In this document: positions 10,523-19,515 of the stretch, in pieces
Layout: every line of letters starts with the position of its first letter
How positions within the stretch are numbered: the stretch's first letter is position 1
From: Nansenia antarctica
Lineage: Eukaryota > Chordata > Actinopteri > Argentiniformes > Microstomatidae
Direction of reading: 5' to 3'
Length of the DNA stretch: 64,000 bases
NCBI GenBank assembly: GCA_963989245.1
Contig: OZ022347.1
Coordinates: forward strand, 4,402,448 to 4,466,447
The notes under the pieces: generated by a model
Databases searched by the model: none
Told to the model about the DNA's origin: nothing
What the model saw: only the letters and a program-made list of their open reading frames with translations
Translations under genes and position numbers: made by a program

Positions 10523-11129
10523 TAGGGCTGTTACGATTATTCGACGTCATCGACTACGTCAATACGTCGGTTAGCGTAATATGCGTCGGTTAGTCGTAAA
10601 TAAACAAAATGGCGTTTTTTTTTTTTTTTTTTTTAAACCTTTATTTTACCAGGCGAGACAATTAAGTGTATGAGTGAAAAATGGATAGCTACTAGCTAAT
10701 GTTACACAAGCAATGTAGCTCACCACAGTTCGTATGTCTTGTCTTCTGGTGTTAGTAACGTTAGCTATGTAGCTGGCTAGCTACGGTAGCCTATTGTCAT
10801 TGTGGTGCGAGCACCTACTGTACGTTATCTAGCTCGTAGCTCGCATGCTACGTTAGCATCAATTTAGCTAATCATAACATAGCAGCGAGAGTAACGTTAG
10901 CTAGCTATGTGTTGTGGTGATGGACAGACTTCTAAATGGCCATGTTGGCATTCAAGTTGGCTAAACATAGCAGTGAGGTGGAGACAAATACGTTTTTTTT
11001 TTGTTTTTTTTTTACAGTACAAAAATTATCGTTAGACTTATCGATAAATTAGTCGTTAGACTAATCGAATAATCGATAAAATAATCGCTAGATTAATCGT
11101 TAGAAAAATAGTCGTTTGGGACAGCACTA
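10523..11129. mobile_element. hAT MITE, insertion unique to copy 1
   Basis: A 607-bp element beginning TAGGGCTGTTACG and ending GACAGCACTA, flanked by perfect TSDs GGCTCAAT. The matching site in copy 2 (near 62265) is empty with a single GGCTCAAT. Closely similar elements are at 38369-38978 and 59479-60099. Subterminal TTATCGAT/TAATCG motifs are dense at the right end. No ORF. Confidence 0.95.
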
Positions 11130-11137
11130 GGCTCAAT

Positions 11138-11639
11138 ACTGCCTCACAAATCAAACCTTAAATGATCTTGAAATTAAAATGTCCATGATGCAATTTTAAA
11201 TTTCAATCCATTTTATTTCTTTTTCATTGAGTTCCCGTAATACAGCAGGCCAATAACGTACACTGACAGTCTCTAATCTTGGTTATCTCGTATCTCTTAC
11301 ACAGTAAGTTAGCTAGTTATTTATATACAATCTTAGTTCAGAAGATCCCAGATGGGCTGGTATGTTGAAGCCGGTCCTCTCTGCATGCATGCCAAGTGAC
11401 TAGCAGATCTTTTTTTTTTTTTATTCCAGTATAGAAGATTGATACATTGAAAAAGGCATGAATATTTTCTGTTTTTCTCCCTCCCCTCCACCCACCCCTC
11501 CCTCTCAAACATGTCTGCATGCATATATACATATAGATTTGCCCATCTACACACACACACAAATATATGAATGAATGAATGAATGAATGAATGAATAGAT
11601 ATATAAACAAGTTTACAACTAGCAGATCTTCTAGTAGGC
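11138..11639. other. No gene; contains a GAAT microsatellite
   Basis: A short (GAAT)n tract at about 11569-11596 follows a CA run. The remainder shows no coding or RNA feature. The copy-2 tract is shorter. Confidence 0.6.
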
Positions 11640-11885
11640 ACCCACTTCTTTACATATTTCATGGGGTTCCAACACTCAAGAGGAGGTCCAACTAGTTAAA
11701 TAAAGATAAGAGCTGAGGTGTTTTCAATTCTCAGTTGTGTGCGCAAAGGTGTGACAACATTATTCATTTCTGAAAAACCTCTTTCCCAATCTGCACTACT
11801 CACAGGAATGGTATCAATTGCATGTCTGAGTTTAAGAAGGGCTTTCTGCATGGTGATCTGTGTATGGTCTATTATGTTTGGCAAT
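11640..11885 (-). pseudogene. hAT-like C-terminal fragment (copy 1)
   Basis: The minus-strand frame reads SSADWERGFSEMN, then a conserved TPLRTQLRIENTSALIFI block, a single in-frame TAA, and LVGPPLE and MKYVKKW. This is the C-terminal dimerisation region of a hAT-type transposase, related to host genes with this fold. Its upstream codons continue on the far side of the LINE at 15586-15660. The L1-like LINE therefore split it. Confidence 0.7.
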
Positions 11886-12035
11886 ATAATATGCTATATT
11901 TTTTTGTGATCAATTTTTTATTATTATTTCAGGGAGTAAAACAAGGGGAGTGGTAACATACAAATAAACAAAGGAGAAAATAGAATAACACAAATACGGT
12001 TTACCAGTACAAATACAAAATGCGCATAAACCTTT

Positions 12036-12250
12036 CAACCCCCCCCCCCCTCCCCTTCCCTTCCCAATCTCCCTTTACCCCAATAATTCCCCACCTACCC
12101 CTCCTCCCACAAATGTCCCTCCCGCCAGATGCCTCCCACCCACCCGCCCAATCACAACCCCCCCGCCACCCCCCCCCCCCCCCTATCACAGCCCCCCGCC
12201 CACCACCCCCCACCCAATCACAGCCCCCCGCCCCCCCCCCCCTACAGGAC
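12036..12250 (+). repeat. C-rich low-complexity tract in the LINE 3' UTR
   Basis: Long C runs broken by CCACCC and ATCACAGCC units. The runs differ in length from copy 2 (63165-63364). On the transcribed strand this is G-rich and could fold into quadruplexes. Confidence 0.7.
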
Positions 12251-12276
12251 CCTATGGAAGGAGCAAATCGATTAGC

Positions 12277-15200
12277 CTATAATAGTGTCTTGAGGATGGT
12301 TATAGTTTGGTCCCAGCATGAAACATTGTCCGAAATTGCATGATGCCTGTTGGCTATCCAGTGTTCCATGCTGGCTATGTCAATGAAGTCTAATATCCAT
12401 CTCTGCGTAGTCAAGAAATGGGGTGACTTCCACCTGCAAGCTATAAGCCTTTTGGCTGCTGTAAGGCCGGCCAGCCAGATGCGTCTTTGTTTGATGTTTA
12501 GATCCAGGTTTGAACTGTCATTTAACAATAGGACTAATGGTGAGTGTGGAATGTGTTTGGACAGGATCAGGGACAATGCATCACAAACTGTCCTCCAGAA
12601 ATCAGCCACTCCCGGGCATTCCCATACCATATGAAAAAAGGTGCCAACTGTATTTCGGGTGCAAAGAGTACAGTTAGGTGAAGGTATGGTCTTTATTTTA
12701 TGTAGCAGATATGGAGTGAAGTATGTCCTATGAGTAAAATTGAAATGGATAACCTGGTGGTTGGGATTTCTGGAGGAAAGGGATATGTTTTGCCAAATTA
12801 ATTGCCAATTTAAGTTATTGTGTGATAAAGTATCTTTCCACACTCTGTCAATGTGTAATGGTTTTAAAGAAGCCTTAACCAGGATGGAGTAAAGAGCTGA
12901 GACCTGACCCCTGGGTCTGGTGAATGCTATGTGAAATGGATGTATGTCTAATGAGCTATTCCAGGGTACCCCGTATGTGCGCATAGCTGTACGTAATTGA
13001 AGGTAGAAAAAAAAGGACGTACCCGGTAAATTAAAGTTTCTCTGAATGTCTTGGAATGAGCGGAGACCCTCAGCCCCAAATAAATCTGAGAATGTGTGAA
13101 CTCCCTTGTCACTCCACTGGGGAAATGAGATTGGACGGCCTCCCAACTGGAGAATTGAATTTTTAAATATAGGCGAATGGAGGTACCATTTGGTTGAGAT
13201 TTTGCAGAGCTTTTCTGTGCATCGCCAAACTGAGATTAATTCAGTGATGATGGAGCCGAATTTCAATTTGGACTGTTTAATAGAAATGTTACAGTATATT
13301 ACATCTTGTAACCTATGAGGATGGACAATGTTTTCCTCTAAGGGGCGCCAAGAAACACGAGCAGCCGGATCAAACCATGTGGAGAGAGGACGCAGCACAA
13401 AGGACCAATAATACCATTCGAAGTTTGGTAGCCCCAATCCCCCTTCGTTTTTTAGCCTCTGGAGGGTTGAGAATTTGAGTCTGGGCTTCTTCCCCCTCCA
13501 TATAAAATGAGAAGAGATAGAGTGTAGTTTCTTCCAATAACCACTTGGTGGGGCTAGAGAGAGCATGGAACTAAAAAAGTTTATTCGTGGAAGAATATTC
13601 ATTTTAATAACTGAGATACGGGAATGAAATGTGAGGGGTGAAGTTTTCCACCTTTGTAGATCAGAATCTACCTCCTTCAGCACATTCTTATAATTAATTG
13701 ATACTGTGTTTTAAATTGAGGGGTAGATAGTGATACCTAGATATTTAATATTCTGGACCACTGGGATGTTCAGTGAGATATCTAACTGTCTAGCTGAGGC
13801 ATTCAGTGGCAATAGAGCTGATTTTCCCCAGTTAATTTTGTAACCTGAAATTCGGCTAAAATTATTAAAGATGTTTAGAAGGTGAGGGAGTGACTGAGGG
13901 ATATTCTGAATAAAAAGAAGGATATCATCAGCATACAGAGATATGTGATGTTTGGTGTTCTGGACCGTAATAGGATCATGGGTGACTGACTGGCGAACGG
14001 CCTGGGCCACAGGTTCCAGAGATAGGGCAAACAGCAAAGGAGAGAGAGGGCAGCCCTGGCGCGAGCTGCGGGATACTGGGAACTGTTTAGAGCATGTGTT
14101 CCCTGTTAGAACCATTGCTGTCGGGTTAGAATATAGTAGTTTTATCATATCCACATAATGATCTCCAAAGCCCATATAGCGTAAAACCGCCCATAAAAAG
14201 TGCCACTCGAGACGATCAAAGGCTTTCTCAGCATCAAGTGAGAGAATAGCATTTGCTGAATCAGTAATATTCTAAGAGTCAATAATATGGAGAAGGCGGC
14301 GAACATTGTCTGAGGCAAGGCGATTTTTAATGAAGCCTGTTTGGTCCTCATGCACTAAGGTAGTCATAAATGGTTCCAGTCGAGAGGCTAGAACTTTGGC
14401 GTACAGTTTAGTATCTGTATTTAAAATTGACAAGGGGCGATAGCTTCCGCAGTCAGTAGGGTCCTTCCCCTTTTTCAAGAGCAAAGAGATTATAGCTATA
14501 TTGTTGTTTTTGGAGAAGGAGCCATTTTTGATTGCAGAATGAATCATTCCCAATAGCAAGGGGCCAACTTGGGGCCAAAAGGCCAGATACAATTCAGGTG
14601 GTAGACCGTCTAACCCTGGTGACTTGCCTTTATTCATGCATGAAAGAGCTTTGTATAGTTCAGATAGCGTAATAGGAGAATCTAAATCAAGGGAGTCATT
14701 TTGGGAAAGCTGGGGGAGCTGTAAGGGGTTCAAGAAAGAACTAACAGCTTGATCATTATAATCAATCTCAGAAGTATATAGAGCCGAGTAGAATGCCCAG
14801 AAGTTATTGTTAACCTCTGTTGGATCAGTGCACAAAGTACCTGTAGAACTTTTAATTGAAGAGATGTTTGCTAGTTGTTCATTGGTTTTAAGTTTTGAGG
14901 CTAGTAAATGGCTTGGCTGTGCGCTGTGCAAGTAATGGTTTTGTCTAGTTCTATGAATGAGGAAATCAGCTCTATGTCTGAGAAGATGGTTAAGATCTTT
15001 AAATAACACTTCTCTCTCAAGAACTAGCTCAGGGGTAACATGCAGAGTCATTGTGATCTCCAGTTCAGCAATTTTCTTTTCTAAGTCTTGAATATGTTTT
15101 AATCTGGATTTGTGTAGATTAGAGGCAAAACCAATAGTTTTATCCCTAATGAACCCCTTCACCGCATCCCAGAGAATACCAGGATCATCCACAGATGGCT

Positions 15201-15570
15201 TATTAATTACAATAAACTCATCAAGTTGTTCCTTCATTTCCTTTAGGAATGATTCATTCTGCAAAAGGGTGGAGTTAAAGCGCCAGCGAGGAGCCCTTTT
15301 AGGCTTCAAGGAGATCGCTACTCTGCCAAAGACCGCCCTGTGGTCAGAGAGAGACATAGGAAGTAAATTAAAATCTGATGTCTTATCATACAGATGTTTG
15401 GATATAAAAATATAATCTATGTGAGAGAATGATCTGTGTCGAGAGGAGAAACAAGTGAATTCTTTCACGGAGGGGTTAGAAGAACGCCAGACATCTACCA
15501 CAGCACAGTCACTAGCCCATTTCCTTAGTGCAGAGGACGCCAGGTGTTGCTCTCTCCCCTCGTTAACCCC
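12277..15570 (-). pseudogene. L1-like ORF2 (endonuclease C-terminus and reverse transcriptase)
   Basis: A single frame covers the element with only two in-frame stops: TAG at about 14272 and TAA at about 13711. It begins within the apurinic-type endonuclease (SDHRAVF block). The reverse transcriptase follows with GKSPGLDGLPPELY, YRPLSILN, SRQGCPLSPLLF and the catalytic YADDILLF near 13930. The C-terminal part has WECPGVADFW and CTLC, a Cys-rich region usual in L1/Tx1-type ORF2. The enzyme would nick target DNA and prime cDNA synthesis. Because it is truncated with two stops, it is inactive. The few lesions fit a recent insertion. Confidence 0.85.
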
Positions 15571-15585
15571 ATAATATGCTATATT

Positions 15586-15660
15586 GAAGACATTCTTAGT
15601 GGAGGCTAGACACTCCTCTTGTGTTTTCAGAAAGTTTGACTCCAAAGTGTTTTCACCCTG
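15586..15660 (-). pseudogene. Upstream part of the LINE-split hAT fragment
   Basis: A short minus-strand frame (ESNFLKTQEECLASTKN) joins the frame below 11885 once the LINE and one TSD are removed. It is too short to classify alone. Its assignment rests on the TSD-defined reconstruction. Confidence 0.45.
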
Positions 15661-16000
15661 TTTTTTGTTTTGTTTGTTTTTCTACTATTTCTTCTGCTAG
15701 CTTGTGGCTCTGTGAGACACTGTGTTCTTGTATCTTCTTTCTCAAAGATTTCATTTGTTTCTCCCTGGTTCTGCCATATTGGCCAATGGAGTCCACCTGG
15801 AGTCCTTATCAAACTCTACCTAGCTATGACAGATTCAGTTAATCCATTAATCAGATACCCAAAGCTAAATATATAAGCTGCAATAAATTATTTTAGAAAC
15901 ACTCCAGAGATGTGGTGTTACTTCTGGCACTGCTGAGTCTATGGAAGCAGCACTTGTTCTCATGTTGTTTCTAATCCTGTATATGTTCCTATTCTTACAG
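15661..16000. other. End of gene A intron
   Basis: T-rich sequence leading to the acceptor ATTCTTACAG at 15991-16000. The intron from exon 1b is about 6.75 kb and consists mostly of mobile elements. Confidence 0.6.
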
Positions 16001-16968
16001 GAGAGAGCTCCAACCCAGACTCAGACATGGAGCCCAGCTCCACCGCATCAGGAAGCCATAAACAACACAGACGGAGGAGGAGGAGCTCAAGACAGAAGAA
16101 TCACCACTGTTTAGATTGCAGTGAGAGTTTCATTTGTCCAACTCACCTTAAATCACAACCACAGACTCAAGGAGGACAGAAGACTCACTCTTGTCTTCAG
16201 TGTGGAAAGAGATTTGGTTGTATGAGCAAACTAAAGATACACCAGAGAACACACACAGGAGAGAAGCCATTCTGCTGCTCCCAGTGTGGGCAGAGTTTCA
16301 GTCAGGCAGGAACCCTAAAGAGCCATCAAAGAATACACACAGGAGAGAAGCCATTCTGCTGCTCCCAGTGTGGGAAGGGTTTCAGTCGTGCAAGATCCCT
16401 AAAGAGCCATCAAAGAATACACACAGGAGAGAAGCCGTTCTGCTGCTCCCAGTGTGGGAAGAGTTTCAGTGAGGCAGGACACCTAAAGACACACCAGATA
16501 ATACACACAGGAGAGAAGCCATTCTGCTGCTCCCAGTGTGGGAAGGGTTTCAGTCGTGCAGGATCCCTAAAGAGCCATCAAAGAATACACACAGGAGAGA
16601 AGCCATTCTGCTGCTCCCAGTGTGGGCAGAGTTTCATTGAGGCAGGATCCCTAAAGAAACACCAGAGAATACACACAGGAGAGAAGCCATTCTACTGCTC
16701 CCAGTGTGGGCAGAGTTTCAGTCAGGCAGGACACCTAAAGAAACACCAGAGAATACACACAGGAGAGAAGCCATTCTGCTGTTCCCAGTGTGGGAAGGGT
16801 TTCAGTCAGGCAGGACACCTAAAGAGTCACCAGAGAACACACACAGGAGAGAAGCCATATCACTGCTCCCAGTGTGGGCAGAGTTTCAGTCATGCAGGAT
16901 CCCTAAAGAAACACCAGAGAACACACACACTAGTGAATACGACTGCTCCCAGTGTGGGAGGTGTTTAA
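16001..16968 (+). CDS. Zinc-finger gene A, terminal C2H2 exon
   Basis: The exon begins right after ATTCTTACAG in phase 1, reads ESSNPDSDMEPSSTASG, then a basic stretch (HRRRRRSSRQK). A degenerate finger (CLDCSESF without a proper His pair) is followed by nine intact C2H2 fingers joined by TGEKPF linkers. Fingers 2-9 are nearly identical except at helix positions -1, 3 and 6, the residues that contact DNA. A tenth finger (CSQCGRC) is present downstream but out of frame, because the frame shifts after HTL and ends APSVGGV. The exon can be read from its own ATG at 16027 but is expected to be spliced to exon 1a or 1b. Product: nuclear sequence-specific DNA-binding protein; the target is unknown. 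Confidence 0.9.
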
Positions 16969-17440
16969 AGGAGGCAGGAGCCCTAAAGAAGAACGGGGGG
17001 GGTCTGCTGGCTGCACCATCATATACTGTATGTACATGTGCTTGTTGATCGGATCAGGGAGAAGGTTGTGTCATGACATGAGCCTTTTCTAGATTATTTT
17101 CTCTCAATTTCTCCCGTCCTCTCCTCCTACCCTCCCTTCCTCTCCCTCCTTCCTCCTCCCACCCTCTCCCCCCTTCCTCTCCTCCCTTCCTCTCATCTCC
17201 TCATCTCCTCCCTTCCTCTCCCCCCTATCTCTCCTCTCTTCCTCTCCCCCCTTCCTCTCCTCCCTTCCTCTCATCTCCTTCCCTCCTGGAGAGTGAAGGA
17301 GGAATCGAGGTCGTAGGAGTTGAGATGTCCTTGTCCCCTCCTGCGTCATGTCACCGCCCCTTCCACCCAGATGTGGCCTTGGTGTTTAGAAGCCGAGTGT
17401 GACTGAATACTGGTATGTTGTTAAGTTTGCAATAAATCCT
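16969..17440. other. Downstream of gene A; polypyrimidine tract
   Basis: The remains of a tenth finger run to about 17030. From 17095 to 17290 lies an almost pure C/T tract of CCCTTCCTCTC-type repeats. No convincing polyadenylation site was identified; AATAAA occurs at 17430. Confidence 0.6.
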
Positions 17441-17567
17441 CCTAACGTTTCAGCTGGAAGACTGAGATGTTGTACATCATATCACATTAAGATATACATC
17501 CTACCACTTCTCAGTTTTCTATTAGATCAGCTTTCTGGACATACGCCTGGACGTACTCCAACACTAC

Positions 17568-17825
17568 TTAGAGATCATGGTAGGGAGGATCTCCTGATTG
17601 TAGGCCTGGAATCTGGAACCTGTTGGTCAAAAAGACAGAGAATGATGAGGGAAAGACACTGGATTAAAGAACTAAACACAATTTCACCCAGTGGTTTAAA
17701 TGAAATATAAAAACTTACCTCTCATTTAATATGTACAGTCCAGTCCTGAAAAAAATCTGTAAAGGAAAAAAACACTTACCTGTGATCTGATAGAACCTGA
17801 AAAAAGTTTAAAAATAAAATAAAAA
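17568..17825 (+). mobile_element. Penelope-like element 3' fragment, first copy
   Basis: The plus frame reads DHGREDLLIVGLESG, RQRMMRERHWIKELNT and ends SGLNEI followed by a stop. This matches the C-terminal half of a GIY-YIG endonuclease of Penelope-like retroelements. The 258 bp recur at 17991-18248 with one visible mismatch. Upstream, from 17440, the sequence no longer matches. Confidence 0.65.
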
Positions 17826-17836
17826 GGTTTGGAGTC

Positions 17837-18248
17837 CTCAAACCTGGTATATGGAATAAAATGTGGGGTCTGTTCTAAATGGTACATTGGTGAAACTAAG
17901 AAGAAACTAAGAACAAACTTTGTGAACGTTTAAAACAGCACCTTTACAGGATAAATCGGATTGAGGAATCCACCCTACTGTACGAACATTTTAGAGATCA
18001 TGGTAGGGAGAATCTCCTGATTGTAGGCCTGGAATCTGGAACCTGTTGGTCAAAAAGACAGAGAATGATGAGGGAAAGACACTGGATTAAAGAACTAAAC
18101 ACAATTTCACCCAGTGGTTTAAATGAAATATAAAAACTTACCTCTCATTTAATATGTACAGTCCAGTCCTGAAAAAAATCTGTAAAGGAAAAAAACACTT
18201 ACCTGTGATCTGATAGAACCTGAAAAAAGTTTAAAAATAAAATAAAAA
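17837..18248 (+). pseudogene. Penelope-like GIY-YIG endonuclease, fragment
   Basis: The frame begins LVYGIKCGVCSKWYIGET, showing the GIY...YIG-type core (here YGI and WYIG), and after a one-base shift near 17930 continues RLKQHLYRI, HFRDHGRENLLIVGLESG and RERHWIKEL to a stop. The Glu of the ERHWI helix and the Asn of SGLNEI agree with the family. The reverse-transcriptase part is absent. Tandem, partly overlapping 3' copies are typical of how Penelope-like elements integrate. Inactive here. Confidence 0.7.
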
Positions 18249-18714
18249 ATACAGTTAAATTGGGTGCTTACCTGGATACGTACTGAAGTTCTGAAGCCGG
18301 TGATCCTTGAGTCTTGAATTATGGATGGTCGACGACATAATCTGAACAAAGATCTGAAAGTAGAGAAAAAAACTAAAAGATTAGTGTGCCCGTGCATTCT
18401 GCGAGCCTTCGGGCAAGCAGGGCCTCTTATTCCCCTAACCTAACCCTTTAGGAGTTGTTTCAACTTGAACTCTGTATTTACACTGTGTTGCCCAGTCAAT
18501 AAACATGTTAATTGTCATGCTAATTGTTTGACGTGTTTGTGACGTTTGTAGCGGGAACCTGCTAATGCACCAACTGCTCGTGCACCACCTGCTGTAAGAA
18601 AAGTAAGTTGTTTTTTTTGCTTTTTCAAAACGTTTCCAACGTGGTGATTGACTGCTGCTAATGATCTGCTGCTGCCATTGATCCGTGTCTATGAAGTGTT
18701 AATTGACGGCATCG
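18249..18714. other. No gene seen
   Basis: Sequence between the Penelope remnant and the next hAT. It may include a terminal repeat of the Penelope element, but I cannot show it. Confidence 0.5.
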
Positions 18715-18769
18715 CAGTGGCGGATTAAGGTGGTCAGTGGCCCTAGGCTACTCCTTTGTGTAGGAGTAG

Positions 18770-18895
18770 CCCCTTTTTTTTTTTTTTCTTTTTTTTTTTT
18801 CCCCTATCCTAACACCAGGGGAGCCACCCCTCCTAAATTTCGTTGTTTGGTACCTGTACTGTAGCAATGACAATAAAGTCCATTCATTCATTCAT
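18770..18895 (+). repeat. L2-like LINE 3' tail with (ATTC)n
   Basis: Two T runs are followed by CACCAGGGGAGCCACCCC, then AGCAATGACAATAAAG and CATTCATTCATTC. It is inserted in the hAT 3' region. Confidence 0.8.
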
Positions 18896-19059
18896 ACACG
18901 AGCCTCCCCCTCCCCAAAATACACAACTCACGAGCACCCTGCACACACAGACCACTCATAATGCTTTACCATAAAACACATTGTGCTTTAATAACATAAT
19001 GCAAACAATAAAAAATGCACTGAAAAGGTTGTTATCATCCTGAACTATCTCTGTTGCTC

Positions 19060-19382
19060 ACCTCACCTCAGTTCTGTCTCTATTGCTCTCCTCTCCTGTT
19101 GTCTGTCTCTCTGTTGCTGTCCTGTTGTCTGTCTCTCTGTTACTCTCTTCTCCTGTTGTCTGTCTCTCTGTTGCTGTCCTGTTGTCTGTCTCTCTGTTGC
19201 TCTCCTCTCCTGGTGTCTGTCTCTCTGTTGCTCTCTTCTCCTGTTGTCTGTCTCTCTGTTGCTGTCCTGTTGTCTGTCTCTTTGTTGCTGTCCTGTTGTC
19301 TGTCTCTTTGTTGCTGTCCTGTTGTCTGTCTCTCTGTTGCTGTCCTCTCCTGCTGTCTGTCTCTCTGTTGCTCTCCTGTTGT

Positions 19383-19385
<3 letters not shown>
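19060..19385 (+). repeat. CTGTTGTCTGTCTCT minisatellite
   Basis: Irregular tandem units of CTGTTGTCTGTCTCTCTGTT with either GCTGTC or GCTCTCCTCTC spacers. It lies downstream of the transposase stop. Confidence 0.85.

Positions 19386-19418
<33 letters not shown>
19386..19418 (+). repeat. (GA)n microsatellite
   Basis: A pure GA run directly abutting the CT-rich minisatellite, followed by a short CA run. Confidence 0.9.
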
Positions 19419-19421
<3 letters not shown>

Positions 19422-19515
19422 ACACAAAATCAATACAGCAACAGTCCAAATTACATCCACAAAATAAGAGATAGATGCCCAGATTAAGGCAACACAATCA
19501 TAAATGGTCCTACCC

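Larger units (their letters stand above)
1..12878 (+). repeat. Large direct duplication, copy 1
   Basis: This block matches 49558-64000 base for base over long stretches in the same orientation. The match starts inside a Gypsy gag region and continues through a microsatellite, nested hAT elements, zinc-finger-gene exons and the start of an L1-like LINE. It is cut by the window start here and by the window end in the other copy. Copy 1 has three segments missing from copy 2: 1355-1490, 10523-11129 and a 27-bp stretch near 8614. It lacks the segments matching 54572-55062, 56942-58209 and 59479-60099. Shared insertions predate the duplication; unshared ones postdate it, or are allelic if the copies are unmerged haplotypes. 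Confidence 0.95.
11901..15570 (-). mobile_element. L1-like LINE, 5'-truncated
   Basis: Perfect 15-bp TSDs (ATAATATGCTATATT at 11886-11900 and 15571-15585) bound the element. A short T run at the left is its poly(A) tail on the minus strand. The 3' UTR is extremely C-rich on the plus strand (12036-12250). The coding part is ORF2 only; ORF1 and the start of the endonuclease are missing. Insertion was into a hAT remnant. Copy 2 carries the same insertion with the same TSD. Confidence 0.9.

Noticed and set aside
12020..12343. Proline-rich frame on the plus strand
   Set aside because: Arises from the C-rich 3' UTR of the LINE; C runs vary in length between copies and break the frame.
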